DNA of 64,000 nucleotides. It comes from Agreia pratensis (GTDB lineage: Bacteria; Actinomycetota; Actinomycetes; Actinomycetales; Microbacteriaceae). Made by a program: the position numbers and the translations under genes. Of the stretch, positions 7,492 through 16,923 are shown one piece after another. Below the pieces are notes generated by a model. That model saw only the letters and a program-made list of their open reading frames with translations, was not told where the DNA came from and did no database searches. Position 1 is the first letter of the stretch. Each line of letters opens with the position of its first letter. The stretch spans positions 620,001-684,000 of the forward strand of contig NZ_FXAY01000001.1 in assembly GCF_900177685.1 (NCBI RefSeq), in the 5' to 3' direction.

Positions 7492-8892
7492 ATGACTGAC
7501 TACAGGGATCACTACGATGTCGCCGTCATCGGCGCCGGCCCCGCAGGAACGGCCGCCGCGCTCCGGGCCGCCGAGCTCGGCGCGAGCGTCGTCGTTCTCG
7601 AGGCGGAGCGGGTCGGCGGCACCTGCGTGAACACGGGTTGCGTTCCCACCCGGGTGCTCGCCAAGACCGCGCGCCTCATCCGAGAGACGCGCAACGCCGA
7701 CGTCTACGGAGTCGAAGTCGCGGCTCCCACGATCGACTGGGCGACGACGGTGGCACGAGTGCGCCAGCGAGTCGACAGGGTACGCTCCATCAAGCGCGAG
7801 GCCGAACGGTTCGCCGAGGCGGGCATCCATCTGATCCACGAGGGGCGGGCGCGCTTCGCCGACGATTCGACATTGGTGCTTGACAGCGGCCGTCGCATCA
7901 CCGCCTCGTCGATCCTCATCTGTGTCGGCGGACACTCGAGGCGACTGCCGATCCCGGGCGCCGAGCTCGCCACGGTTCCCGAGCACGTTCTCGATCTGCC
8001 GTCACTCCCCCGTCGCGTCGCGGTCATCGGAGCGGGCAACACGGGCGCTCAATTGGTGACCGTGTTCAGTTCCTTCGGCTCCGAGGTCACCGTGCTCGAC
8101 CTCGCGCCGCGGGTCTTGATGCCGTCCGACCCGTCGGTCTCCGAAGCCGTGGCATCCGCTTTCGTCGCGCAGCGAATCGATGTGCGCACGGGCATCGACG
8201 GCGTCGACAGCCTGGCCCGAGCATCCGACGGCGGCATCACGCTGACGTGGCGAGAGGCCGGCGCAGCGCGCTCGTCCGAGTTCGACGCCGTCATCATGGC
8301 GACCGGATGGCCTGCGGACGTCGAGGACCTCGGTCTCGAGAAGGCGGGCGTCGAGGTCGTGCGCTCGGCCATCCCGGCCGATGCGTACTTCCGCACGGCC
8401 GTGCCGCACATCTTCGCGGTCGGCGACGCGAACGGGCGGGACATGCTCGTGCAAGCTGCGCAGTTCGAGGGCGAGGCGGCGGCTGAGAACGCGGTGCTGG
8501 GCGCGAACCGTCGAACGCCGCATCATCTGCTGCCGGCGGGCGGCTTTACCGACCCTGACTACGCGGGCGTCGGACTCACCGAGCCGGAGGCCCGTGAGCG
8601 CGACATCACCTGCGTGGTCGCGACGGTACAGTTCTCGGCTGTCGACCGCGCCGTCATCGACGACCGCGAGACCGGCTTCCTGAAGCTCATCGCCGACCCT
8701 CGACGCGAACTGATCCTCGGCGCGCACGCGGTGGGCGAGAACGCAATCGAGGTCATCCAGTCGGTGACCACGGCGATGGCCGCCGGAGTCGACGTGTCGA
8801 CGCTGGCGAACGTACGCTTCGCCTACCCCACCTATAGCGCGGTGATCGGCATGGCGGCGAGGGCGCTGCTGCGCCAAGCGCCGCCAGCATGA
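7492..8892 (+). CDS. FAD/NAD(P)-dependent pyridine nucleotide-disulfide oxidoreductase homologue
   Basis: 466 residues with N-terminal FAD-binding VIGAGPAGTAAA, redox-active pair Cys45/Cys50 in GGTCVNTGC, a second Rossmann motif VIGAGNTGAQ near residue 185, and the FAD-ribityl motif FAVGDANG. It resembles mercuric reductases and dihydrolipoamide dehydrogenases. The C-terminal His-x-His...Glu of dihydrolipoamide dehydrogenase (HAHPTLSE) is replaced by FAYPTYSA (residues 443-450), so the usual general base is missing and lipoamide is an unlikely substrate. No MerA C-terminal Cys pair is present. Likely an NAD(P)H-dependent reductase of an unassigned acceptor. Divergent from the DHA2 exporter. 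Confidence 0.85.
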   Translation: MTDYRDHYDVAVIGAGPAGTAAALRAAELGASVVVLEAERVGGTCVNTGCVPTRVLAKTARLIRETRNADVYGVEVAAPTIDWATTVARVRQRVDRVRSIKREAERFAEAGIHLIHEGRARFADDSTLVLDSGRRITASSILICVGGHSRRLPIPGAELATVPEHVLDLPSLPRRVAVIGAGNTGAQLVTVFSSFGSEVTVLDLAPRVLMPSDPSVSEAVASAFVAQRIDVRTGIDGVDSLARASDGGITLTWREAGAARSSEFDAVIMATGWPADVEDLGLEKAGVEVVRSAIPADAYFRTAVPHIFAVGDANGRDMLVQAAQFEGEAAAENAVLGANRRTPHHLLPAGGFTDPDYAGVGLTEPEARERDITCVVATVQFSAVDRAVIDDRETGFLKLIADPRRELILGAHAVGENAIEVIQSVTTAMAAGVDVSTLANVRFAYPTYSAVIGMAARALLRQAPPA

Positions 8893-8913
8893 GCCAATTG
8901 GCGTGTACTCAAG

Positions 8914-8985
8914 CGGCGAGCGCGGGTATTCGCGCCGACCGCGGTGGCTTAGCCACGTCGGTCGGTGCGAACACCCGCGCTCGGC
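8914..8985. terminator. Bidirectional terminator hairpin (repeat family 2, copy 2)
   Basis: An imperfect inverted repeat (arms about 8914-8940 and 8959-8985) sits between convergent ends of the oxidoreductase (8892) and nrdF (9004). The loop is GCGGTGGCTTAGCCAC, itself a small stem. It shares GCGGGT.TTC and AACACCCGCGCTCGG with the copies at 4239 and 31220. Confidence 0.75.
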
Positions 8986-9003
8986 GTTGTTCGAGAAAGA
9001 CTC

Positions 9004-10032
<1,029 letters not shown>

Positions 10033-12138
10033 CTAGAGAGCGCAAGAGACACATCCCTCGATCTCGGTGCCCTCGAGGGCCATCTGGCGAAGACGGATGT
10101 AGTAGATCGTCTTGATGCCCTTGCGCCATGCGTAGATCTGCGCCTTGTTGATGTCACGAGTGGTCGCCGTGTCCTTGAAGAACAGCGTCAGAGACAGGCC
10201 CTGGTCGACGTGCTGCGTTGCCGCGGCATAGGTGTCGATGATCTTCTCTGCGCCGATCTCGTACGAGTCCTGGTAGTACTCCAGGTTGTCGTTCGTCATG
10301 AACGGGGCCGGGAAGTAGACGCGGCCCAGCTTGCCTTCCTTGCGGATCTCGATCTTCGCCGCGATCGGGTGGATCGATGCCGTGGAGTTGTTGATGTACG
10401 AGATCGACCCGGTGGGCGGCACGGCCTGCAGGTTCTGGTTGTAGATGCCGTGCTCCATGACGGATGCCTTCAGCTGGTCCCAGTCGGCCTGCGTCGGGAT
10501 GTGTACCCCGGCCGTGTCGAAGAGCTCGCGAACGCGGTCGGTGGCGGGCACCCACTCGGCGTCGGTGTACTTGTCGAAGAAGGTGCCGGATGCGTAGGTC
10601 GAGTCCTCGAAGCCCTCGAACTTGACGCCCCGCTCGATCGCGATCAGGTTCGAGGCACGCAGGGCGTGGAACAGAACCGTGTAGAAGTAGATGTTCGTGA
10701 AGTCGATGCCCTCTTCGGAGCCGTAGAAGATGCGCTCACGAGCGAGGTAGCCGTGCAGGTTCATCTGGCCCAGGCCGATGGCATGCGACTTGTCGTTGCC
10801 GTCTTCGATCGAGCGCACCGACGTGATGTGGCTCATGTCGCTGACCGCGGAGAGGCCCCGGATCGCCGTCTCGACCGTGAGGCCGAAGTCGGGCGCATCC
10901 ATGGCCAGGGCGATGTTCATCGAGCCGAGGTTGCACGAGATGTCTTTGCCGATCTCCTTGTACGAAAGGTCTTCGTTATAGGTGGTCGGGGTGTTGACCT
11001 GCAGGATCTCGGAGCACAGGTTCGACATGTTGATGCGGCCCTTGATGGGGTTGGCCGCGTTCACCGTGTCTTCGAACATGATGTACGGGTAGCCCGACTC
11101 GAACTGGATCTCGGCGATCGTCTGGAAGAAGTCGCGGGCCTTGATCTTGGTCTTCTTGATGCGTGAGTCGTCGACCATCTCGTGGTACTTCTCGCTCACC
11201 GAGATGTCACCGAAGGGCACTCCGTAGACGCGCTCGACGTCGTACGGCGAGAACAGGTACATGTCCTCACCCTTCTTCGCGAGCTCGAAGGTGATGTCAG
11301 GAACAACGACACCGAGCGACAGCGTCTTGATGCGGATCTTCTCGTCGGCGTTCTCACGCTTGGTGTCGAGGAAGCGCATGATGTCGGGGTGGTGGGCGTG
11401 CAGGTAGACCGCGCCGGCACCCTGGCGGGCACCGAGCTGGTTGGCGTAGCTGAAGGAGTCTTCGAGCAGCTTCATCACGGGGATGATTCCTGAGGACTGG
11501 TTCTCGATCTGCTTGATCGGTGCGCCGGATTCGCGGATGTTCGAGAGCAGCAGCGCCACGCCGCCACCACGCTTGGAGAGCTGAAGGCTTGAGTTGATCG
11601 CGCGGGAGATCGACTCCATGTTGTCTTCGATACGCAGCAGGAAGCAGGAGACGAGCTCGCCGCGCTGCGCCTTGCCTGTATTGAGGAACGTGGGGGTGGC
11701 CGGCTGGAAGCGGCCGCCGAGGATCTCATTGACGAGGTTGATCGCGAGCTGCTCGTTGCCGCCGGCGAGGCCGAGGGCCGTCATCACGACGCGGTCTTCG
11801 AAGCGCTCGAGGTAGCGCTTTCCGTCGAACGTCTTCAGCGTGTACGAGGTGTAGTACTTGAACGCGCCGAGGAACGTGTCGAAGCGGAACTTCTTGGAGT
11901 AGGCGAGGTCGTTGAGCTTGGTGATGAACTCGAACGAGTACTGCTCGATGGTCGCGGCCTCGTAGTACTCCTTCTCGACGAGGTAGTCGAGGCGCTCGCG
12001 CAGCGAGTGGAAGAAGACCGTGTTCTGGTTGACGTGCTGCAGGAAGAACTCCCTGGCGGCCTCTTTGTCTTTGTCGAACTGGATCTCGCCGTTCGGGCCG
12101 TAGAGGTTCAGCATCGCGTTCAGCGAGTGGTAATCCAT
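10033..12138 (-). CDS. nrdE: Class Ib ribonucleoside-diphosphate reductase alpha subunit NrdE
   Basis: 701 residues from the ATG at 12138 (AGGTG just upstream); a GTG two codons earlier (12144) is an alternative. Reduces nucleoside diphosphates to deoxynucleotides. The body is close to mycobacterial Nrd[20 protein letters not shown] at the N-terminus, [22 protein letters not shown]-like loops (here [10 protein letters not shown]), the cysteine-bearing [26 protein letters not shown], and C-terminal redox pair GCVSCAL re-reduced by NrdH. It lacks an N-terminal ATP-cone allosteric domain of class Ia enzymes, as expected for class Ib. In operon nrdH-nrdI-nrdE-nrdF. Confidence 0.97.
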   Translation of the reverse strand: MDYHSLNAMLNLYGPNGEIQFDKDKEAAREFFLQHVNQNTVFFHSLRERLDYLVEKEYYEAATIEQYSFEFITKLNDLAYSKKFRFDTFLGAFKYYTSYTLKTFDGKRYLERFEDRVVMTALGLAGGNEQLAINLVNEILGGRFQPATPTFLNTGKAQRGELVSCFLLRIEDNMESISRAINSSLQLSKRGGGVALLLSNIRESGAPIKQIENQSSGIIPVMKLLEDSFSYANQLGARQGAGAVYLHAHHPDIMRFLDTKRENADEKIRIKTLSLGVVVPDITFELAKKGEDMYLFSPYDVERVYGVPFGDISVSEKYHEMVDDSRIKKTKIKARDFFQTIAEIQFESGYPYIMFEDTVNAANPIKGRINMSNLCSEILQVNTPTTYNEDLSYKEIGKDISCNLGSMNIALAMDAPDFGLTVETAIRGLSAVSDMSHITSVRSIEDGNDKSHAIGLGQMNLHGYLARERIFYGSEEGIDFTNIYFYTVLFHALRASNLIAIERGVKFEGFEDSTYASGTFFDKYTDAEWVPATDRVRELFDTAGVHIPTQADWDQLKASVMEHGIYNQNLQAVPPTGSISYINNSTASIHPIAAKIEIRKEGKLGRVYFPAPFMTNDNLEYYQDSYEIGAEKIIDTYAAATQHVDQGLSLTLFFKDTATTRDINKAQIYAWRKGIKTIYYIRLRQMALEGTEIEGCVSCAL

Positions 12139-12173
12139 CTGCACCTGACCAGGGGTCTCGATGCGGTTGTGCT

Positions 12174-12620
12174 CTACTGCTGCTGTGGGGACGTCCAAAA
12201 CGCTTCCAATCCATCGTGGACGGCGGTGACGTCGTCCGGGGTTCCGAATACTTCGAATTTGTAGAGGTGGGGAACTGCGCACTTGCGGGAGACGATGTCT
12301 CCCGCCTTGCAGAAGGCTTCCCCGAAGTTGGTGTTGCCCGCAGAGATCACTCCGCGGATCAGGGATCTGTTGTGCTCGTCATTGAGGAACGAGATCACCT
12401 GTTTGGGAACCGCCCCGCCCTCGGTGCCCCCACCGTAGGTGGGAAGCACGAGAACGTAGGGTTCGGTGGCCATCAGTCTCGGCTGCCATTTATGAAGAGG
12501 GATGCGATCGGCTGGCATCCCGAGCTTCTCAATGAAGCGGTGGGTGTTGCCCGACACAGACGAGAAGTAGACCAGGTTCGACAGGGTGGGGATCGTGTCG
12601 ACCACCTCGGCGAGTGGCAC
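12174..12620 (-). CDS. nrdI: NrdI flavodoxin-like activator of class Ib RNR
   Basis: 148 residues. FMN-binding motif [17 protein letters not shown] near the N-terminus, PTYGGG around residue 80, and [15 protein letters not shown], all typical of NrdI. It supplies superoxide/peroxide to assemble the Mn(III)-tyrosyl radical in NrdF. The GTG at 12620, 7 bases after nrdH, is the best available start, although no clear ribosome-binding site precedes it; translational coupling to nrdH is likely. Some family members start a few codons later. Confidence 0.93.
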   Translation of the reverse strand: MPLAEVVDTIPTLSNLVYFSSVSGNTHRFIEKLGMPADRIPLHKWQPRLMATEPYVLVLPTYGGGTEGGAVPKQVISFLNDEHNRSLIRGVISAGNTNFGEAFCKAGDIVSRKCAVPHLYKFEVFGTPDDVTAVHDGLEAFWTSPQQQ

Positions 12621-12627
12621 GGGGAGA

Positions 12628-12861
12628 CTAGCCGGCGAGACGGGCCAGCTCATCGATCTTGTCGGGGCGGAATCCCGACCAGTGGTCGTTGTCGGTGATG
12701 ACGACAGGAGCCTGCAGGTAGCCGAGCTCCTTGACGGCGGCGAGAGCCTTCTCGTCGACAGACACATCGAAGATCTCGTACTCGAGGCCCTTGTTCTCGA
12801 GAGCGCGGTAGGTAGCCGTGCACTGCACGCAGGAGGGCTTCGTGTAAACCGTGATTGCCAT
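12628..12861 (-). CDS. nrdH: NrdH glutaredoxin-like electron donor
   Basis: 77 residues with the redox motif CVQC (residues 11-14) in [16 protein letters not shown], then the NrdH-specific [19 protein letters not shown]. It reduces the C-terminal cysteines of NrdE and is itself reduced by thioredoxin reductase. First gene of the operon, with an AAAGGCGC-type site upstream of the ATG. Confidence 0.97.
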   Translation of the reverse strand: MAITVYTKPSCVQCTATYRALENKGLEYEIFDVSVDEKALAAVKELGYLQAPVVITDNDHWSGFRPDKIDELARLAG

Positions 12862-12971
12862 GAAAATGCGCCTTTCAGACGAAGGAGATGGGTGGAATGT
12901 TCTGTATTGGTTTTGGTGCTGGCGAGGTGAATATCGGACCGTTCGGCCCCGTCACCGTGCCGGGAGTTCAA

Positions 12972-13019
12972 TACTACATATAGGGATCGGCCTCTTCGAG
13001 TGCCACTAGATGAAGTGTT
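12972..13019 (-). promoter_or_regulatory. Candidate tandem NrdR boxes upstream of nrdH
   Basis: Two related semi-palindromes, ACTACATATAGG (12973-12984) and CACTAGATGAAGTG (13004-13017), have their ACTA cores 32 bp apart (12973 and 13005). NrdR is known to bind paired boxes of about 16 bp spaced three helical turns (31-32 bp) near nrd promoters, with a TATA-rich centre. The position, about 110-160 bases upstream of nrdH, is consistent. The match is by eye, not by matrix score. Confidence 0.6.
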
Positions 13020-13158
13020 ACACCCGTGTAATTCTCCACAACGAGTGCACATGGTTATCAACCGTTTGTCCACAAGAAAAATGCCTGAAATTCACGGGTG
13101 ATCTCGACCGTTGTGGATAACTCGGCGCCGAAAAATCTTTCCAAAAAAGATGCGGCGT

Positions 13159-14574
13159 TCAGCGCCCTCGGCGTGTCGCGTCGGATGCCGTCGATCGCGA
13201 CTTCGCAAGGCGACCGATAGCCCACAGAACGACTCCGACACCGAGCAGAACCCCGGCGATCTCGTACTGCTCGACAGGTCTGCCCGACGACCACGGCAGC
13301 ACCAGGTACACGCACACGATCACTCCCAGCACGGGTAGCACGGTCGGCGTCGTGAAGTGCTCGTGGTCGACTTTCTCGCGCCGCAGCACGAGCACGCTCA
13401 CATTGACCAGCGCGAAGACGGCGAGCAGCAGGAGCGAGGTCGTGCCGCCGAGGAGAATCACGAGCGGGTTCTTCGGATCGATAGATACGTAGGCCGTGAG
13501 CGCGAGCGCGATGCCCGTGGTGAAGAGGATCGCTGCGAACGGCGTCTGCCGCTTTGTGTGCACCTTCGACAGGAACGACGGAAGCACACCCCTCTTGCTC
13601 ATGCCGTAGAGCAGCCTGCTCGCCATCATCATGTTGATCAGCGCGCTGTTGCCCACGGCGAACAGCGAGATGAAAGGAATCAGTGCTGAGATCGGAAAGT
13701 CGGGAGCTGCTGTCTGCACGACGGTGACCAGCGGGGTGTCATTGCCGGCCAGCTCGCCGACTGGCACCACGGCGACGGCGATGATCGCCACGGTCACATA
13801 GACGATCGCCGTAATGGTGAGCCCCGACAACAGCGCTCTCGGAAAGATACGGCTCGGGTTCTTGACCTCTTCGACCATGTTCACCGAGTCCTCGAACCCG
13901 ACCATCGCGAAGAACGCCAGCGATGTCGCTGTGCTGATCGCCAGGAAGATGCTCTTGTCCTCCGGGGTGTCGAACGCGACCACTCTCGAGAAATCGGCGT
14001 CACCGCCGAAGATGGCGAAGCATCCGATGAGAATCACGAGCAGAAGCCCCGACAGCTCGACCAGGGTCAGCACCACGTTGAGCCCCACGCTCTCGGCCAC
14101 GCCCCGCAGGTTCACGGCCATGATCAGCACCATGAAGAGCAGCGCGACGACCAACAGGATGCCGGGGTTCGTGCTGTCGAGACCGAAGCCGGTAGCGAAG
14201 TTGCTCGCGAACGCGCCGGATGCGGCCGAGGCGGAGGTGAGCCCCGAGCACATCACGGTGAAGCACACGATGAACGTCACAAAATGGATGCCGAAGGCCT
14301 TGTGCACGTAGAGCGCTGCTCCCGCGGCCTGCGGATACTTGCCCACCAACTCGAGGTAGGAGCACGCCGTGAGCAGAGCCACCCCGAAGGCGATGAGGAA
14401 GGGAATCCACGCGGCTCCCCCGACCTCGGCCGCCACCTGGCCTGTCAGGGCATAGATGCCGGTGCCGAGAATGTCTCCGACGATGAAGAGAAGCAGCAGC
14501 TTCGGCCCCATGACCCGCTTGAGCTCCGGCTGCTGCGCCTCGGTCGAATCATGTGCTTTCTCGTTGATCGTCAT
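13159..14574 (-). CDS. APC-superfamily amino acid permease
   Basis: 471 residues from the ATG at 14574. About 12 hydrophobic segments; the first carries GDILGTGIYALTGQVAAEVGG, the conserved unwound TM1 of APC transporters, and the region after TM5 has the FFAMVGFEDSVNMVEEVKNPSR motif found in the YfnA/cationic amino acid group. Expected to import an amino acid by proton symport. The gene is 73 bases upstream of, and on the same strand as, mesD, but transcription runs the other way round (mesX-mesD lie before it), so it could be co-transcribed at the end of that unit. The substrate is unknown; methionine or homocysteine would be an attractive guess only because of the neighbours. Confidence 0.85.
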   Translation of the reverse strand: MTINEKAHDSTEAQQPELKRVMGPKLLLLFIVGDILGTGIYALTGQVAAEVGGAAWIPFLIAFGVALLTACSYLELVGKYPQAAGAALYVHKAFGIHFVTFIVCFTVMCSGLTSASAASGAFASNFATGFGLDSTNPGILLVVALLFMVLIMAVNLRGVAESVGLNVVLTLVELSGLLLVILIGCFAIFGGDADFSRVVAFDTPEDKSIFLAISTATSLAFFAMVGFEDSVNMVEEVKNPSRIFPRALLSGLTITAIVYVTVAIIAVAVVPVGELAGNDTPLVTVVQTAAPDFPISALIPFISLFAVGNSALINMMMASRLLYGMSKRGVLPSFLSKVHTKRQTPFAAILFTTGIALALTAYVSIDPKNPLVILLGGTTSLLLLAVFALVNVSVLVLRREKVDHEHFTTPTVLPVLGVIVCVYLVLPWSSGRPVEQYEIAGVLLGVGVVLWAIGRLAKSRSTASDATRRGR

Positions 14575-14647
14575 GATGTCTGTCGCCCCCTTGTGCGCCA
14601 AGCCTGCACCCGACATCGGCGCACGGTCTAGCCCTGGCGCTGCACAA

Positions 14648-15676
14648 TTAAGACGACAGCTCACCCCGCAGGAGGCCCGCGCCCGCGCCCAAGGCGGCGA
14701 GCTTCGCGCGGGCAACGCTTCGAGGCAAGGGTGCCATCCCGCAGTTGGTAGAGGGGTACAGCTTGTCGGCATCGACGAACTCAAGAGCCCGCTGCAGGGT
14801 ACGAGCGACCTCCTCGGGCGTCTCGATGGTGGCCGTCGCCACATCGATGGCTCCGACCATCACCTTCTTTCCCCGAAGGAGTTCGATCAGATCTATGGGC
14901 ACATGCGAGTTGTGACACTCGAGCGAGACGATATCGATGTCCGACGCCTGCAGCTTGGGGAAGATCCCTTCGTATTCACGCCATTCGGCGCCCAGGGTCT
15001 CCTTCCAGTCGGTGTTGGCTTTGATGCCGTAGCCGTAGCAGACGTGCACCGCGGTCTCGCAGGTGAGCCCTTCGATCGCCTTCTCGAGAACGGCGACGCC
15101 CCAGTCGTTCACCTCGTCGAAGAAGACATTGAATGCGGGCTCATCGAATTGGATGATGTCGACGCCCGCAGCCTGCAGCTCCCTGGCCTCCTGATTGAGG
15201 ATGGTCGCGAATTCCCACGCCAGCTTCTCGCGGCTCTTGTAGTGAGCGTCGTAGAGGGTGTCGACCATCGTCATCGGTCCGGGCAGAGCCCACTTGATGG
15301 GTTGATCGGTCTGGCCTCGAAGAAACCGGGCGTCGTCGACGAAGACCGGTTTCTCGCGGCTCACTGCGCCCACCACAGTCGGCACGGATGCGTCGTAGCG
15401 GTCGCGGATTCTGACCGTCTCCCGTTTCTCGAAATCCACCCCGCTGAGGTGCTCGATGAAGGTGGTGACGAAGTGCTGCCTGGTCTGCTCGCCATCGCTC
15501 ACGATGTCGATGCCCGCCTGGCGCTGATCGTCGAGTGAGAGGCGAAGCGCATCGTGCGTGCCCTCCGTCAGCTCGTCACCGCTCAGCTTCCACGGTGACC
15601 AGAGCTTCTCGGGCTGTGCGAGCCACGAGGGCTTGGGCAGGCTTCCGGCAGTCGTGGTGGGAAGAAGATTGTTCAC
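14648..15676 (-). CDS. mesD: MesD-type short methionine synthase (MetE C-terminal fold, folate-independent)
   Basis: 342 residues, only the catalytic C-terminal barrel of cobalamin-independent methionine synthase. The zinc and homocysteine site is intact: His211 and Cys213 (HVCYGYG), Glu253 (LECHNSH), Cys312 (STNCGM); Asp179 is in FDEPAF. The N-terminal folate-binding half of MetE is absent. The gene overlaps the DUF1852 gene by GTGA at its GTG start. This pairing is the hallmark of the MesD/MesX folate-independent methionine synthase system, in which MesX is needed for MesD activity and the methyl donor is not 5-methyl-THF. The assignment to MesD rather than another core-MetE type rests on that neighbour. 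Confidence 0.85.
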   Translation of the reverse strand: MNNLLPTTTAGSLPKPSWLAQPEKLWSPWKLSGDELTEGTHDALRLSLDDQRQAGIDIVSDGEQTRQHFVTTFIEHLSGVDFEKRETVRIRDRYDASVPTVVGAVSREKPVFVDDARFLRGQTDQPIKWALPGPMTMVDTLYDAHYKSREKLAWEFATILNQEARELQAAGVDIIQFDEPAFNVFFDEVNDWGVAVLEKAIEGLTCETAVHVCYGYGIKANTDWKETLGAEWREYEGIFPKLQASDIDIVSLECHNSHVPIDLIELLRGKKVMVGAIDVATATIETPEEVARTLQRALEFVDADKLYPSTNCGMAPLPRSVARAKLAALGAGAGLLRGELSS

Positions 15677-16683
15677 GACCGTGCTCCCTTCAGATCGGCA
15701 GACTGAACCGCGAATTCTGCTGACCAGTCTTCGAGCGTGGTCTTATAGGGCTTCATGAAATGCTCCTCGGCGAACCGGCCCTGCTCGATCGCAAGCCTGC
15801 TGCGCTCCTCCCTGTCGTAGACGATCGACGTCGTCGAGAAGCTGGGATTGGTCAGACTCGGCTGATACGTCTCCCCGGCTGCGGAGTGGGCGTTGTAGAT
15901 CTCGGGTCGGTAGATCTTCTGAAAGGTCTCCATCGTGCTGATCGTCGCGGCCAGCTCGAGGTCTGTGTAATCGTGAAGCAGATCACCGAGGTGATAGAAG
16001 GCCAGAGGCGCCACGCTGTTGGGCGGCATGAAGAAGCGCACCCGCAACCCCATCTTCTCGAAGTAGGCATCCGTGAGCGAGTACGCGCTCTGTCGATATT
16101 CGACGCCCAGAATCGGATGCTGGTTGTCGGTGCGCGAGTAGGTCTTGCTGCTCGAGACGCTCAGGCAGATGACGGGCGCCTTTGTGAAGCGCTGCGAGTA
16201 GGCCTCGGAGTGCAGAAAGCTCTTGAACAGATTGCCGTGCAATTCTCCGAAACCGGGCGGCAGTCCATCGGCCGACGGATCTGCGCTGTGCGCGGGCAAC
16301 ACGATGCTGAAGTCGTAGTCCCGCACATACGACGAGAAGTTGTTGCCCACGATGCCTTCGATGCGTTCGCCGGAGAGTCGATCGACGATGGTGGTCTGCA
16401 GCACCTCGATCAGCGGCACAGCATCGCGAAGACCCTTGCCGTCGACATCGACGCTCACCGAGACGATGTCGAGTTCGACCGAGTATCGATCGCCGTCGTC
16501 ACTGCCGCCGTGAACCAGCTCGTTGATGCGATCGTCGATCATCGTGAACGTGCTGCGCAGATTCTGCAGGCGGTTCTCGCCGCGGGCGAGGTTGGCGAAG
16601 TTCGTGGTGATGCGCGTGGTGCCGAGAGGGCGATAGTCCTCGTCGAAACGAGTGCTGTCGATCGAGAAGGCGAGCTGTGTCAT
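15673..16683 (-). CDS. mesX: MesX (DUF1852), partner of the MesD methionine synthase
   Basis: 336 residues, DUF1852 family. It starts with MTQLAFSIDSTRFDEDY and contains SRTDNQHPILGVEYRQ and the internal FFMPPNSVAPLAFYHLGDL. No standard cofactor motif is obvious to me. The DUF1852 family is nearly always next to a MetE-like gene and has been shown genetically to be required for MesD-dependent methionine synthesis, apparently an oxygen-dependent process. The ATG at 16683 overlaps the TGA of a 23-codon leader ORF (ATGA), and its stop overlaps the mesD start, so the three frames are translationally chained. Confidence 0.85.
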   Translation of the reverse strand: MTQLAFSIDSTRFDEDYRPLGTTRITTNFANLARGENRLQNLRSTFTMIDDRINELVHGGSDDGDRYSVELDIVSVSVDVDGKGLRDAVPLIEVLQTTIVDRLSGERIEGIVGNNFSSYVRDYDFSIVLPAHSADPSADGLPPGFGELHGNLFKSFLHSEAYSQRFTKAPVICLSVSSSKTYSRTDNQHPILGVEYRQSAYSLTDAYFEKMGLRVRFFMPPNSVAPLAFYHLGDLLHDYTDLELAATISTMETFQKIYRPEIYNAHSAAGETYQPSLTNPSFSTTSIVYDREERSRLAIEQGRFAEEHFMKPYKTTLEDWSAEFAVQSADLKGARS

Positions 16684-16751
16684 CGACAGAACTCCGTTCG
16701 GGCGGGAACGACCTGTGCGCCCATGTGGCGAGCGTTCGTGATGGTGACCAT
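16680..16751 (-). CDS. Short leader ORF (23 codons) upstream of mesX
   Basis: An ATG at 16751 with a strong GAGGAG site nine bases upstream opens a 23-residue frame, beginning MVTITNARH and ending TEFCR, whose TGA overlaps the mesX ATG. Its ribosome-binding site is better than that of mesX itself (CGGAG). A cysteine codon is second to last. Cysteine-containing leader peptides that attenuate sulfur-metabolism operons are known in mycobacteria and streptomycetes; this ORF has the right size, place and ending. It could also be simply a misassigned extension, but it is in a different frame from mesX. Confidence 0.6.
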   Translation of the reverse strand: MVTITNARHMGAQVVPARTEFCR

Positions 16752-16816
16752 GGCGGTGTGCTCCTCGAATAGGGAAGCCGCGATGGCGCGACTCCACGGA
16801 TAGCGATGTCGCAGGC

Positions 16817-16836
16817 GTGTCCCTGATCGGGACGCG
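16817..16836 (-). promoter_or_regulatory. Hairpin in the mesX leader region
   Basis: GTCCCTGATCGGGAC (16819-16833) forms a 5-bp core stem, extended by CG pairs on both sides, about 70 bases upstream of the leader ORF. It may be part of an attenuation structure. I found no SAM-I, SAM-II or SAM-IV riboswitch core in 16752-16923. Confidence 0.35.
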
Positions 16837-16923
16837 AGGCTTCGTTGTGCGCACTGCCCTAGCAGGCTACGACAGCGTTGCCCGATCGTGCGCCGAATGA
16901 CCTCACGTTACGACGCCTCTATC

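Noticed and set aside
16752-16923. SAM riboswitch upstream of mesX
   Set aside because: No conserved core of SAM-I, II or IV types could be found by eye.
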